Origin: Marinobacter azerbaijanicus
GTDB lineage: Bacteria > Pseudomonadota > Gammaproteobacteria > Pseudomonadales > Oleiphilaceae
Length of the DNA: 64,000 nt
Assembly (NCBI RefSeq): GCF_030250645.1
Contig: NZ_JASSVS010000005.1
Coordinates: forward strand, 248,001 to 312,000
Direction of reading: 5' to 3'
The notes beneath the pieces were generated by a model that was given only the letters and a program-made list of their open reading frames with translations, had not been told where the DNA came from and searched no databases. Every line of letters starts with the position of its first letter. Within the stretch, counting starts at the first letter, position 1. This document shows, piece by piece, positions 57,164 through 63,976 of the stretch. Position numbers and translations under genes: made by a program.

Positions 57164-57463
57164 TTAATTCATGGAATCCGACTTGCCCATGCCATCGTCC
57201 TTCATATCATCGTGCATGGCCTTGTCGTCTTTCATGTCCATTCCGTCGTCCTTCATCTTCATGCTGTCCCCAGCCATGCCGTCGTTTTTCATACCATGGT
57301 CCATGGAGTCGGACATGTCATCCTTCTTCATGTCTTTCTGATCCATGGACTGTTCCATGCCGTCATCCATCATGCCATCGTCGGATGCCATTTCATCCGC
57401 GTGGACGGCACTGGCCATCAGACCGAACAGGCACATTGCTGCAATTGTAGTGAACTTTTTCAT
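57164..57463 (-). CDS. Secreted Met/Asp-rich MXKDX-repeat peptide (MrpX-like)
   Basis: A 99-residue protein. A 22-residue signal peptide (ending SAVHA) leaves a 77-residue mature chain with 18 methionines, the rest mostly Asp, Lys, Gly and Ser. Repeats of the form MxKDx recur (MKKDD, MKDDG, MKDDK). No cysteine or aromatic residue is present in the mature part. A methionine-rich periplasmic peptide (MrpX) serves as an oxidisable sink for hypochlorite with a methionine sulfoxide reductase in Azospira. Adjacency to secreted MsrAB makes the same role likely here; metal binding is an alternative. GGGGAG lies ahead of the ATG. Its promoter is nearly identical to that of the response-regulator gene. 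Confidence 0.8.
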   Translation of the reverse strand: MKKFTTIAAMCLFGLMASAVHADEMASDDGMMDDGMEQSMDQKDMKKDDMSDSMDHGMKNDGMAGDSMKMKDDGMDMKDDKAMHDDMKDDGMGKSDSMN

Positions 57464-57558
57464 AGCGATTTCTCCCCAAGGGTTTCAGCCTGCCGGACTG
57501 GCAGGTTCGGAACCATCCTGAGTGCGCGCCATCACGGGATAATCACAAAGCGTTAAAG

Positions 57559-57592
57559 AGTGTATAGCGAAAAGTTCACAAATCTGTCACGG
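57559..57592 (-). promoter_or_regulatory. Promoter of the Met-rich peptide gene, shared with the response regulator
   Basis: Thirty-two of 34 bases are identical to 61768-61801 upstream of the response-regulator gene. Read on the minus strand it offers -35 GTGACA and -10 TATACA with an 18-base spacer that contains TTTGTGAAC. A leader of about 95 bases follows and contains a CCTGCC-AGTC-type hairpin. The two identical promoters imply one regulator, most simply the neighbouring OmpR-type protein acting on itself and on this gene. Confidence 0.7.
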
Positions 57593-57840
57593 GTGGATCC
57601 AGTAACCGCCGGGCTTTGTGACGGTTTTCGATCAGCCGAACGGACGGAAAACCGTCCGGCAACAGCTCTGGGCATCACGGTCGGCTAATGATGCCGCTAT
57701 CTCCAGATACGCTCGTTTAGAATCAGGCCTGAAAAGGCCTGCTCCAGGGTAGATTTTGCCAAGCAGAGTGTCCAGAAAGCTTTGGCTGCTCGCTGGTGGG
57801 GCAGGATTGTTCAGGAAGAGGTAATGTTCTTCGCTTCATC
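57593..57840. other. Non-coding stretch between the Met-rich gene promoter and the next terminator
   Basis: Together with the adjacent promoter and terminator this makes a gap of about 420 bases without a gene. It contains one perfect hairpin, CGGACGG-AAAA-CCGTCCG at 57641-57658, not followed by T residues. Nothing else recognisable was seen on either strand. Confidence 0.5.
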
Positions 57841-57869
57841 AAAAACGCGGGCTGATCGAGTCAGCCCGC
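57841..57869 (-). terminator. Rho-independent terminator of the exported hypothetical gene
   Basis: On the minus strand a perfect nine-base stem GCGGGCTGA / TCAGCCCGC with a five-base loop (57869-57847) is followed by CGTTTTT. It lies 13 bases after the stop of the gene at 57883-58332. Confidence 0.88.
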
Positions 57870-57882
57870 TCTCAGCCTTGCC

Positions 57883-58332
57883 TCACTTCACAGGAAGCAA
57901 GGGGCACTGGAAGTACACTGGTGGGCCATCTGGAAATGATCCCGGAGTAATGACCAAGTGGCCCAAGTTTTTATGCTCCTGGATGTCCTCATAGGAGGTC
58001 AGGACCGGCACGATGCCATGATCCATAAACGCGAATCTGGTCCATTCCACGGTATGAGTGAACCAGCGTCCCCCGTTATAGGCCGGATTACCAGGCGCTG
58101 CTTCGGAGACTGGCAACTGACCTTCCGGGTTATTGGAATTTGTCACCACGTAGAGGGCGTCAAAGGACTGAACGTTGTTGTCCGTGGGGGCCGGCAGGGT
58201 GGTGGTGCCCTTGGTGCCCCAAAGTTCGCCATCACCCCAAAGGGCGGGCATGAAATTCGGCTTACCGGGGTCGGCATGAGCCAAACTGGTGAGAAGAAAA
58301 CTTCCTAGTAAAAGCAAAGCGATACGTGACAT
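57883..58332 (-). CDS. Exported protein of unknown function
   Basis: I do not recognise this 149-residue protein. A signal peptide (MSRIALLLLGSFLLTSLAHA, residues 1-20) is followed by a mature chain rich in Gly, Pro, Trp and Asn (PALWGDGELWGTKGTTTLPAP) with a Phe/His-rich middle (WFTHTVEWTRFAFMDHG). There is one cysteine near the C-terminus and no known motif. The ATG at 58332 has a near-perfect GGAGG ten bases upstream; the longer frame to 58410 lacks support. A strong terminator follows, so the gene looks functional. It stands in a rearranged stretch between the two 138-bp repeats. Confidence 0.75.
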   Translation of the reverse strand: MSRIALLLLGSFLLTSLAHADPGKPNFMPALWGDGELWGTKGTTTLPAPTDNNVQSFDALYVVTNSNNPEGQLPVSEAAPGNPAYNGGRWFTHTVEWTRFAFMDHGIVPVLTSYEDIQEHKNLGHLVITPGSFPDGPPVYFQCPLLPVK

Positions 58333-58761
58333 GGTGGATCCTCCTTGGCAGTACGGTTGTTGCTTTTTGCACTCTAGCCCGCAGGATTTCCAACGGGCTA
58401 GGTGTAGCATCTACCACCCCCAAAGAGGGTTCTTCACATAACGATAACGAAATGATCAGCATTTCATAAAGACTTTGGTACTTGCGGCACACGAGCCCGG
58501 AAAAGGAGATAATGGACAATCAGGACACCACCTGTTCCATCCAGGCCGGAAACCGCTCATATTGGGGATTTGATTTTGCCAACACATGGATTCCAGCCGG
58601 GTTAATCAGCGTTTCCTTATGTTATTCTGTTCTTGAAACTCCCTCATTCCCTCTGAGCCAAGGCCATCTGCCCATTTATTGAGTGTCCTGCGTTGACCAA
58701 TAAAATCATAAAGCGGCACCCCATATCCGCATGATGCCAGCACCATATCTACAGAAAGGTC
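58333..58761. other. Stretch with no convincing gene
   Basis: A 430-base gap between the exported hypothetical gene and an AraC-like fragment. It holds a 56-codon frame at 58512-58682 (+) preceded by AAGGAG (MDNQDTTCSIQAGN...). That frame resembles nothing I know and may be a gene remnant. AT content is higher than in the flanking genes, consistent with an accessory or decaying region. Confidence 0.4.
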
Positions 58762-59052
58762 ATGGATTTGTCGCGCACCAGGCGTATCAGATTACAACAG
58801 GCTTTTGATGCTCCGGTGCTCTTGCCCCTCGACTCTTTGCCCTCGCTGGAGAAGATTCTGGATCTCCTGTTCGAAGAAGCCTTTGCCGAGCGCTGCGGCC
58901 AGCAGACGGCTCTCGATCGACTTTGCGAATTGGTTATCATCCAGCTAGTTCGCCACCTGATGGATCATAAGGGGGTTGATATAGGGTTACTGGCGGGATT
59001 AGCGGATCCAAGGCTGGCAGAAAAGGCCGGGATGTCCCGAGCCCGACTTTTC
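58762..59052 (+). pseudogene. Fragment of an AraC-family regulator
   Basis: The + frame reads PSLEKILDLLFEEAFAERCG and then LDRLCELVIIQLVRHLMDHKG, followed by LLAGLADPRLAEKAGMSRARLF. This is the region joining the cupin-type ligand domain to the first helix-turn-helix of AraC-family regulators with a Cupin_6 domain. About 25 residues that normally lie between LADPRLA and the HTH start are missing, suggesting an internal deletion. Both the N-terminal domain and the second HTH are gone. Beyond 59052 the frame continues only as antisense of another fragment. Confidence 0.55.
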
Positions 59053-59376
59053 AGCCAGCGGAAAATCCAGGTTACACCAGGTGTTCACGCACAACTCCGA
59101 CTCATCGTGACGGTCGAAGAACTCGGCGACCAGGCACCTTACACAGTCGAAGCCAATGACATATGACGGGCCTTCTACGTCCTCCCACAGATAACCGGGT
59201 TCGCCGAACGGAAAGGAGCGAAAGAGGTCGGTGGCGATACGCAGGCGCTTGGCATGCAGCATCAACTCGCCGGGGAATACAAACCCGTATTTGTAGCCGG
59301 CGCGCATCCCCTCAACCCAATCCAGGGTCAACACGCGTACACTCGTCTGCTCCCAGTGAACCGCCGGCAGCCGGCG
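59053..59376 (-). pseudogene. Truncated gene fragment, possibly ATC-hydrolase-like
   Basis: The minus frame starts at the edge of repeat copy B and reads VEGMRAGYKYGFVFPGELML, GYLWEDVEGPSYVIGFDCVRCLVAEFFDRH and ELCVNTWCNLDFPLAEK. The last part resembles the C-terminal region of L-2-amino-thiazoline-4-carboxylic acid hydrolase-like proteins, but I hold this loosely. The N-terminus is lost at the junction with the repeat, and the C-terminus is lost where the opposite-strand AraC fragment begins. A GTG at 59334 is the only nearby start and has no ribosome site. Confidence 0.4.
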
Positions 59377-59514
59377 TGGAGACAGGTAACAGATACCGTT
59401 TCATAACCTTAACCTCTTGCCCTTTGAATACCGTGACCAGTTTGCACGGCATTCGTCACAGCGATTTCTCCCATTTATTGCGTTTGTATAACGCCGGAGA
59501 GATCATCAAGGATG
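59377..59514. repeat. 138-bp repeat, copy B: orphan msrAB promoter and start
   Basis: About 93 % identical to 56956-57093 with no gaps. It begins eight bases after the stop of the kinase gene and carries the msrAB leader, ribosome site and codons MKRYLLPVS on the minus strand. It then runs into unrelated sequence, where the frame stops after about 28 codons. The promoter parts are largely intact, so it may still be transcribed. Its place at the 3' end of the kinase gene suggests the ancestral order regulator-kinase-msrAB. Confidence 0.9.
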
Positions 59515-59522
59515 CAGGCTGT

Positions 59523-61004
59523 TCAGCCTGCAGGCTTTACCGGTAATCGTATACAGAAGCATGCGCCACCGGCGTTCAGGTTTTCAACATTGATATCACC
59601 ACCCTGGAGGGTCATGATCCTGCGGGCGATGGCCAGCCCGAGACCAGCATGAGGTTCTGACCCGCCAGAGGATTCACCCCGGTAGAACGGATCAAAGATA
59701 TGGGGAAGGTCCGGCTCCGGAATGCCCGGGCCGCTGTCCCGCACGCAGACTTCTGGCAGGCCGTCAGCTTGTCTGATCGCCACCTCGATACGACCACCAG
59801 AAGGGCTGTACGCAATGGCATTGCCAATCAGGTTATCCAGCACCCGCTCGGTCATGGCCAGGTCCGCGTAGGCCAGCGGCTGGTCGGGGTCACCTTTGAC
59901 GGTCAGCTCAATCCGCCGGTTCCCGGCTTCCGGCCCATGTTTCTGAACCACATCATGTACCAGCTCCGCCAGGGGAAACGGCTCTGGTACCGGTTGCTTT
60001 TCCCTGGCCTCCAACGCTGCCAGCTCGAACAGTTCATCCACCAGGCGGTTCAGACGTCGACCTTCCTTGAGTGCAATGTCGAGAAAGCGGTCCTGCTCTT
60101 CCGGGCTCAGACGATCCCGTCGCAGTTTCAGGCTTTCAATGTAACCCTGCATGGACGCCAGTGGCGTGCGCAGATCGTGGGATACCTGAGCAACCAGTTG
60201 GCGGCGCTGGGCGTCCTTTTCCGTCAGTTGTTCAATCTGGGACGCAATCCGGCTCGCCATGTCATCAAAGGTGGCACCCAGGTAGTCAATCTCATCGCGG
60301 ACCACAGGCCGCATGCCACGCCAGGTGCTGGCAGGTTGACGACTCATGTCGCTGTGTTCGAAGTCCTCCACCAGCCGGGTCAGCAAGGTAAGCCGGCGGG
60401 TCAGAAGCCGGAATACCGCCAGCCCCGCAATCATCACCACCGCCAGGCTGACAATCAGGGCCCAGGCACTCAGCTCCAGTAGTTGGCCGCCCCGGGCCAT
60501 GGTTTCTGCAGCGTCGTATTCCTCGCCCCGCAGCACCACGTAGAGATAACCCTCCGGGTTGTCCGCCGATGGTACGGGGGTCACGGAAAAGACCTTCTGC
60601 CGGTCGTGGCTGCGCGGGTCATCGCCCAGTACGGGGTAGCGGCTCATGTCGTCCATCAGCCGCTTTATGGGCTCCAGCGACACCTGCTTGCGCTTGATTT
60701 TCGCCGGGTCCGCGGAGTACGAGAGGATGGTGCCGTCCAGATCCAGCAGGTAGATTTCGATACTGGGGTTGATGGTCATGTACAGCGCGAAGAGTTCCTT
60801 CAGGGCGCTGCGATCAAGCTCCCCTCCGCTGACCAGGTTCCTGTCCGCCACCAGGTTTTTCGCCAGGTCACGGTGCAGCTCCTGATTCACTGAAGCGTTG
60901 TACTCCCGCAGCGAATAGAGACTGATAAAGGTGTAAAGCACACCAACGGCCAATAACAGCAGGAACAGGCCAAGAGCCAGCCGTGTGTAGAGTGTCTTCA
61001 CCAT
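59523..61004 (-). CDS. Two-component sensor histidine kinase (HAMP type)
   Basis: A 493-residue membrane kinase. It has a first helix at about residues 8-28, a periplasmic sensor of about 140 residues with a PAS-like beta pattern (PSIEIYLLDLDGTILSYSADP), a second helix at about 175-195, and a HAMP domain. The dimerisation/phosphoacceptor helix is VSHDLRTPLASMQGY with His276. The ATPase motifs are NLIGNAIAYSP, VRDSGPGIP and HAGLGLAIAR. The ATG is three bases after the response-regulator stop, so the pair is co-translated. Its position beside the orphan msrAB promoter suggests it senses periplasmic oxidation, as HprS does for E. coli MsrPQ; this is inference. Confidence 0.9.
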   Translation of the reverse strand: MVKTLYTRLALGLFLLLLAVGVLYTFISLYSLREYNASVNQELHRDLAKNLVADRNLVSGGELDRSALKELFALYMTINPSIEIYLLDLDGTILSYSADPAKIKRKQVSLEPIKRLMDDMSRYPVLGDDPRSHDRQKVFSVTPVPSADNPEGYLYVVLRGEEYDAAETMARGGQLLELSAWALIVSLAVVMIAGLAVFRLLTRRLTLLTRLVEDFEHSDMSRQPASTWRGMRPVVRDEIDYLGATFDDMASRIASQIEQLTEKDAQRRQLVAQVSHDLRTPLASMQGYIESLKLRRDRLSPEEQDRFLDIALKEGRRLNRLVDELFELAALEAREKQPVPEPFPLAELVHDVVQKHGPEAGNRRIELTVKGDPDQPLAYADLAMTERVLDNLIGNAIAYSPSGGRIEVAIRQADGLPEVCVRDSGPGIPEPDLPHIFDPFYRGESSGGSEPHAGLGLAIARRIMTLQGGDINVENLNAGGACFCIRLPVKPAG

Positions 61005-61007
61005 GAA

Positions 61008-61721
61008 TCAGTCCCGAAAGCGATAACCCACCCCCCATACAGTCTCGATAAACTCGGGCCGGGCCGGGTCCCTCTCAATCTTGCCCCTGAGGCGGTTGAT
61101 GTGGGTATTAACGGTATGCTCATAGCCTTCATGGTTATAGCCCCAGACCTTGTCCAGCAACTGGGCACGGCTGAACACTCGGCCCGGGTGATTGGCAAAG
61201 TACCAGAGCAGGTCGAATTCCCTGGCCGTCAGCTCCACCTCCTGCTCCCGTACAAATACCCGGCGGCGGGCCGGGTCAATGCGCAGGCCATCAGTAGTTA
61301 GCTCGCCATTCACTTCGGTAGCGTCAGCATCTGCAGCCTGTGCCACTGCCATGGCATCCACCCTGCGAAACAGGGCTTTCACCCTTGCCGACAGTTCAGC
61401 CACGCTGAAGGGCTTGGTGAGATAGTCGTCCGCACCCATCTCCAGGCCCAGGACCCGGTCCAGCTCCGTGCTTTTCGCTGTCAGCATCAACACCGGCACG
61501 TAACCCGGGCCGGACCGGATCTCGCGACACACAGAGAGACCGTCGACTCCAGGTAACATCAGGTCGAGCACAACCAGATCAATATCCCCCTCACGAAACC
61601 GCTCAAGGCCGGTATCGCCCCGGTCACACAGAATAGGGGTCAATCCCAGGTCAGCCACGTGCATCTGCACAAGCTCGCCAATTCCCGGGTTGTCCTCAAT
61701 AATCAGTACGTTTCGTGTCAT
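61008..61721 (-). CDS. OmpR/PhoB-family response regulator
   Basis: A 237-residue regulator. The receiver domain (residues 1-120) has acidic residues Glu9/Asp10, phosphorylation site Asp53 (LVVLDLMLPG) and the conserved Lys in LTKPFSVAEL. A winged-helix domain (about 140-235) ends with VNTHINRLRGKIERDPARPEFIETVWGVGYRF. It precedes the kinase by three bases. The promoter at 61768-61801 is a near copy of that ahead of the Met-rich peptide gene, implying autoregulation and a shared regulon. A piece of a second copy of this gene survives at 57.1 kb. Confidence 0.92.
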   Translation of the reverse strand: MTRNVLIIEDNPGIGELVQMHVADLGLTPILCDRGDTGLERFREGDIDLVVLDLMLPGVDGLSVCREIRSGPGYVPVLMLTAKSTELDRVLGLEMGADDYLTKPFSVAELSARVKALFRRVDAMAVAQAADADATEVNGELTTDGLRIDPARRRVFVREQEVELTAREFDLLWYFANHPGRVFSRAQLLDKVWGYNHEGYEHTVNTHINRLRGKIERDPARPEFIETVWGVGYRFRD

Positions 61722-61767
61722 TGCTTTCAGACTCTGGCCAACAGGAAAATCACAGTCTCTTGATAGC

Positions 61768-61801
61768 AGTGTATAGTGGAAAGTTCACAAATCTGTCACG
61801 G
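61768..61801 (-). promoter_or_regulatory. Promoter of the response-regulator/kinase operon
   Basis: Minus-strand -35 GTGACA and -10 TATACA with an 18-base spacer, starting 47 bases before the ATG. It is 32/34 identical to the promoter of the Met-rich peptide gene. The spacer carries TTTGTGAAC, and GTGAC plus GTGAA could form a direct-repeat operator. It also lies directly ahead of the divergent TetR-type gene. Confidence 0.7.
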
Positions 61802-61810
61802 AAGGGCTGA

Positions 61811-62395
61811 ATGGCAGCAGACGTAATCACAACCAGGGCGACACCTGCGGACGTTATCCGCCGTGCCCGCCGGCTTTGGCTGAAGGGGGAGCGAATTCAC
61901 CTGGCTTCGCTGTCTGAAGAACTCAGCATCGGGCGGGCCACTCTCTTTCGCTGGATTGGCAACAAGGACCTGCTCATGGGGGAGGTCTTCTGGTCGCTCT
62001 ATGATTCCCTGCGCCAGGATGCCATCAGCCAGACGCCAGGACAGGGTGTGGATTATGTCGTGGGCGTGTTTCGCCACATCAATTCGGTGCTTCTGCATTC
62101 CGAACCCTTGCGGCGTTTCGTCCATGACGATCCGGAATACGCCCTCAGGATCCTGACGTCGTCCCAATCCACTTTTCATAGCCGCACCATTGAGGCGAAT
62201 ACCCGGATACTGAAAGAGCAGGTGGATGCTGGCTTCATCCACCCGCCAATGAACCTGGAAAGCCTGTCCTATTTCATGGTGCGGCTGGCAGAATCCTGCC
62301 TGTACAGCGACATCATCTGCGGGCGCGAGCCCCGTGATGAGGAGCTGGAGGACGCCTGTACTGCTGTTCGTATTCTGCTTGGTGGAAAGGTCTGA
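61811..62395 (+). CDS. TetR-family regulator with QsdR-type C-terminal domain
   Basis: A 194-residue DNA-binding protein. The N-terminal HTH is LASLSEELSIGRATLFRWIGNKDLLMGEVFW (about residues 34-64, written here as one stretch of the three helices). The C-terminal ligand domain resembles that of QsdR, the regulator of quorum-signal degradation in Rhodococcus (LESLSYFMVRLAESCLYSDI). AAGGG precedes the ATG. It diverges from the two-component operon and shares its promoter region. The target and ligand are unknown; the adjacent aldehyde dehydrogenase is a possible target but lies convergent. Confidence 0.8.
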   Translation: MAADVITTRATPADVIRRARRLWLKGERIHLASLSEELSIGRATLFRWIGNKDLLMGEVFWSLYDSLRQDAISQTPGQGVDYVVGVFRHINSVLLHSEPLRRFVHDDPEYALRILTSSQSTFHSRTIEANTRILKEQVDAGFIHPPMNLESLSYFMVRLAESCLYSDIICGREPRDEELEDACTAVRILLGGKV

Positions 62396-62444
62396 ATCTG
62401 GGGGCTACCCCCACCCCGGGACCGACCGGACTTCCGAGTGATTC

Positions 62445-62529
62445 TGTCGGATTACGCTTCGCTAATCCGACCTACGGGGCGCATGAGGAGTTTATCCTGT
62501 AGGTCGGATTAGCGAAGCGTAATCCGACA
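62445..62529. repeat. Two inverted copies of a palindromic intergenic repeat
   Basis: Unit 1 (62445-62476) and unit 2 (62498-62529) are the same 32-base element in opposite orientation, separated by 21 bases, with one mismatch. Each unit is itself a palindrome (GTCGGATTA / TAATCCGAC around CGCTTCGC). A third, diverged unit is at 30291-30322. The pair lies between two convergent genes, so it can form a large cruciform or hairpin and may work as a bidirectional terminator. Confidence 0.85.
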
Positions 62530-62545
62530 CCCAGCTACTGCCCCA

Positions 62546-63961
62546 TCACAACTGCAACGACCGGACCTCCAGAAACTCCTCCAGTCCCCACTTGCCAAAC
62601 TCACGGCCGACACCGGAATGGCCAAACCCGCCGAACGGCGCCATGGGATTGAAATCTCCGCCATTGACGAACACCTGTCCGGTACGCAGCTTTCCGGCCA
62701 CTTTCTTGGCGTGGGCGTCATCTCCGGACCAGACAGCGCCTGACAGGCCATACGCAGTACCGTTGGCAATTTCGATAGCCTCAGCTTCATCCTCATAGGG
62801 AATGACACAGAGCACCGGCCCGAAAATTTCTTCCTGGGCGATGCGGCTGTCCGGCTTGACGTTGCCGAAAACGGTGGCTTTGACAAAATAGCCGTGGGCG
62901 CAGCCTTCTGGCGATTCCGGGCCACCGGCAATCAGGGTCGCGCCGTCCTGAATACCAAGCTTGATATAGTCAATCACCCGGTCCCGTTGTTGCGCTGAGG
63001 CCAGCGGGCCCAGGCGCGTGCTTTCCTCCAGGGGGTTACCCGGGGTCATTTTCGCCACGGCATTGGCCGCCAGCTCGCAGGCTTCGTCGTGCTTTTGGGC
63101 GGGCACCAGCATTCGCGTCAGCGCGGTGCAGGTCTGGCCCGAATTCAGCAGGCAGTTGTTGACTGTTCCCTTCACCGCTTTGGCCAGATCCGCATCCGCC
63201 AGGATGACCGAAGCGGACTTGCCCCCCATCTCCAGGGCGTAGCGCTTGAAGTCATCGGCTGCGGCATGGGCGATCAGGCTGCCGGTGCGGGTGGAGCCGG
63301 TGAAGGACACCATGTTTACGTCGGGGTGCTTGACCAGGGTATCGCCTACGGTATGCCCTTCTCCACACACCATGTTGAACACGCCCTTGGGCAGATCGGT
63401 GCCGTCGAGGATATCCGCCAGGATATAGGCGCTCTGGGGTGCGATTTCAGACGGCTTGAGTACCAGGGTGCAGCCAGCGGCAATGGCTGGAACCACCTTG
63501 AGGATTACCTGGTGCAGGGGGTAGTTCCAGGGAGTTATGCAACCCACCACGCCCACTGGCGTGTATTGCACCTCGGAATTACCCACCTGTTCGCTGAATG
63601 GGAAATCCGGCAACAGTTTCAGGTAGCTCTTGGTGATAGCGGCGGGCATCCCGGCCTGAATGGCGGTTGCCAGTTTAATGGGCATGCCCACTTCCCGGCA
63701 GATGGTTTCAGCAATCTCGCCTGCTCGCTCTTTCAGGCCGGCATGAAGCTGTTCCAGAACGTGAATGCGTTTTTCCAGTGTGCTTTCGGACCAGCTTTCG
63801 AAGGCGTTGTCTGCCGCAGCGATGGCTTTTTCCATCTCCTCACGACCGGAAGCGGGGACCCTGGCGATAACGTCGCCGGTGGCGGCTTCGTGGACATCAA
63901 TGGTCTCGCCATTCCAGTCCTGCCACTGGCCGTTGATGTAGTTCTTGCTGAGGTTGTTCAT
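62546..63961 (-). CDS. NAD(P)-dependent aldehyde dehydrogenase
   Basis: A 471-residue ALDH-superfamily enzyme oxidising an aldehyde to the acid. Motifs are TPWNYPLHQ with the catalytic Asn, KPSEIAPQSA, FTGSTRTG for cofactor binding, LEMGGKSASVI with the general-base Glu, and NSGQTCTALTR with the nucleophilic Cys. Late motifs EEIFGPVL and NPMAPFGGFGHSGVGREFG match broad-specificity aldehyde dehydrogenases. AGGAG sits eight bases before the ATG. A gene ending just upstream in the same direction suggests an operon for alcohol or aldehyde oxidation. Confidence 0.92.
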   Translation of the reverse strand: MNNLSKNYINGQWQDWNGETIDVHEAATGDVIARVPASGREEMEKAIAAADNAFESWSESTLEKRIHVLEQLHAGLKERAGEIAETICREVGMPIKLATAIQAGMPAAITKSYLKLLPDFPFSEQVGNSEVQYTPVGVVGCITPWNYPLHQVILKVVPAIAAGCTLVLKPSEIAPQSAYILADILDGTDLPKGVFNMVCGEGHTVGDTLVKHPDVNMVSFTGSTRTGSLIAHAAADDFKRYALEMGGKSASVILADADLAKAVKGTVNNCLLNSGQTCTALTRMLVPAQKHDEACELAANAVAKMTPGNPLEESTRLGPLASAQQRDRVIDYIKLGIQDGATLIAGGPESPEGCAHGYFVKATVFGNVKPDSRIAQEEIFGPVLCVIPYEDEAEAIEIANGTAYGLSGAVWSGDDAHAKKVAGKLRTGQVFVNGGDFNPMAPFGGFGHSGVGREFGKWGLEEFLEVRSLQL

Positions 63962-63976
63962 GGTTCTGCTCCTGAA

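Noticed and set aside
57641..57658. Hairpin CGGACGG-AAAA-CCGTCCG as a terminator
   Set aside because: It is not followed by a T tract on either strand and no gene ends nearby.
58512..58682. 56-codon ORF with a strong ribosome site (MDNQDTTCSIQ...)
   Set aside because: No similarity to a known family, and it lies in a stretch of broken genes. It is mentioned in the gap entry but not called as a gene.
56956..59514. Insertion sequence or composite transposon bounded by the 138-bp repeats
   Set aside because: No transposase frame, no terminal inverted repeats and no short target duplication. Duplication and deletion explain the matches better.
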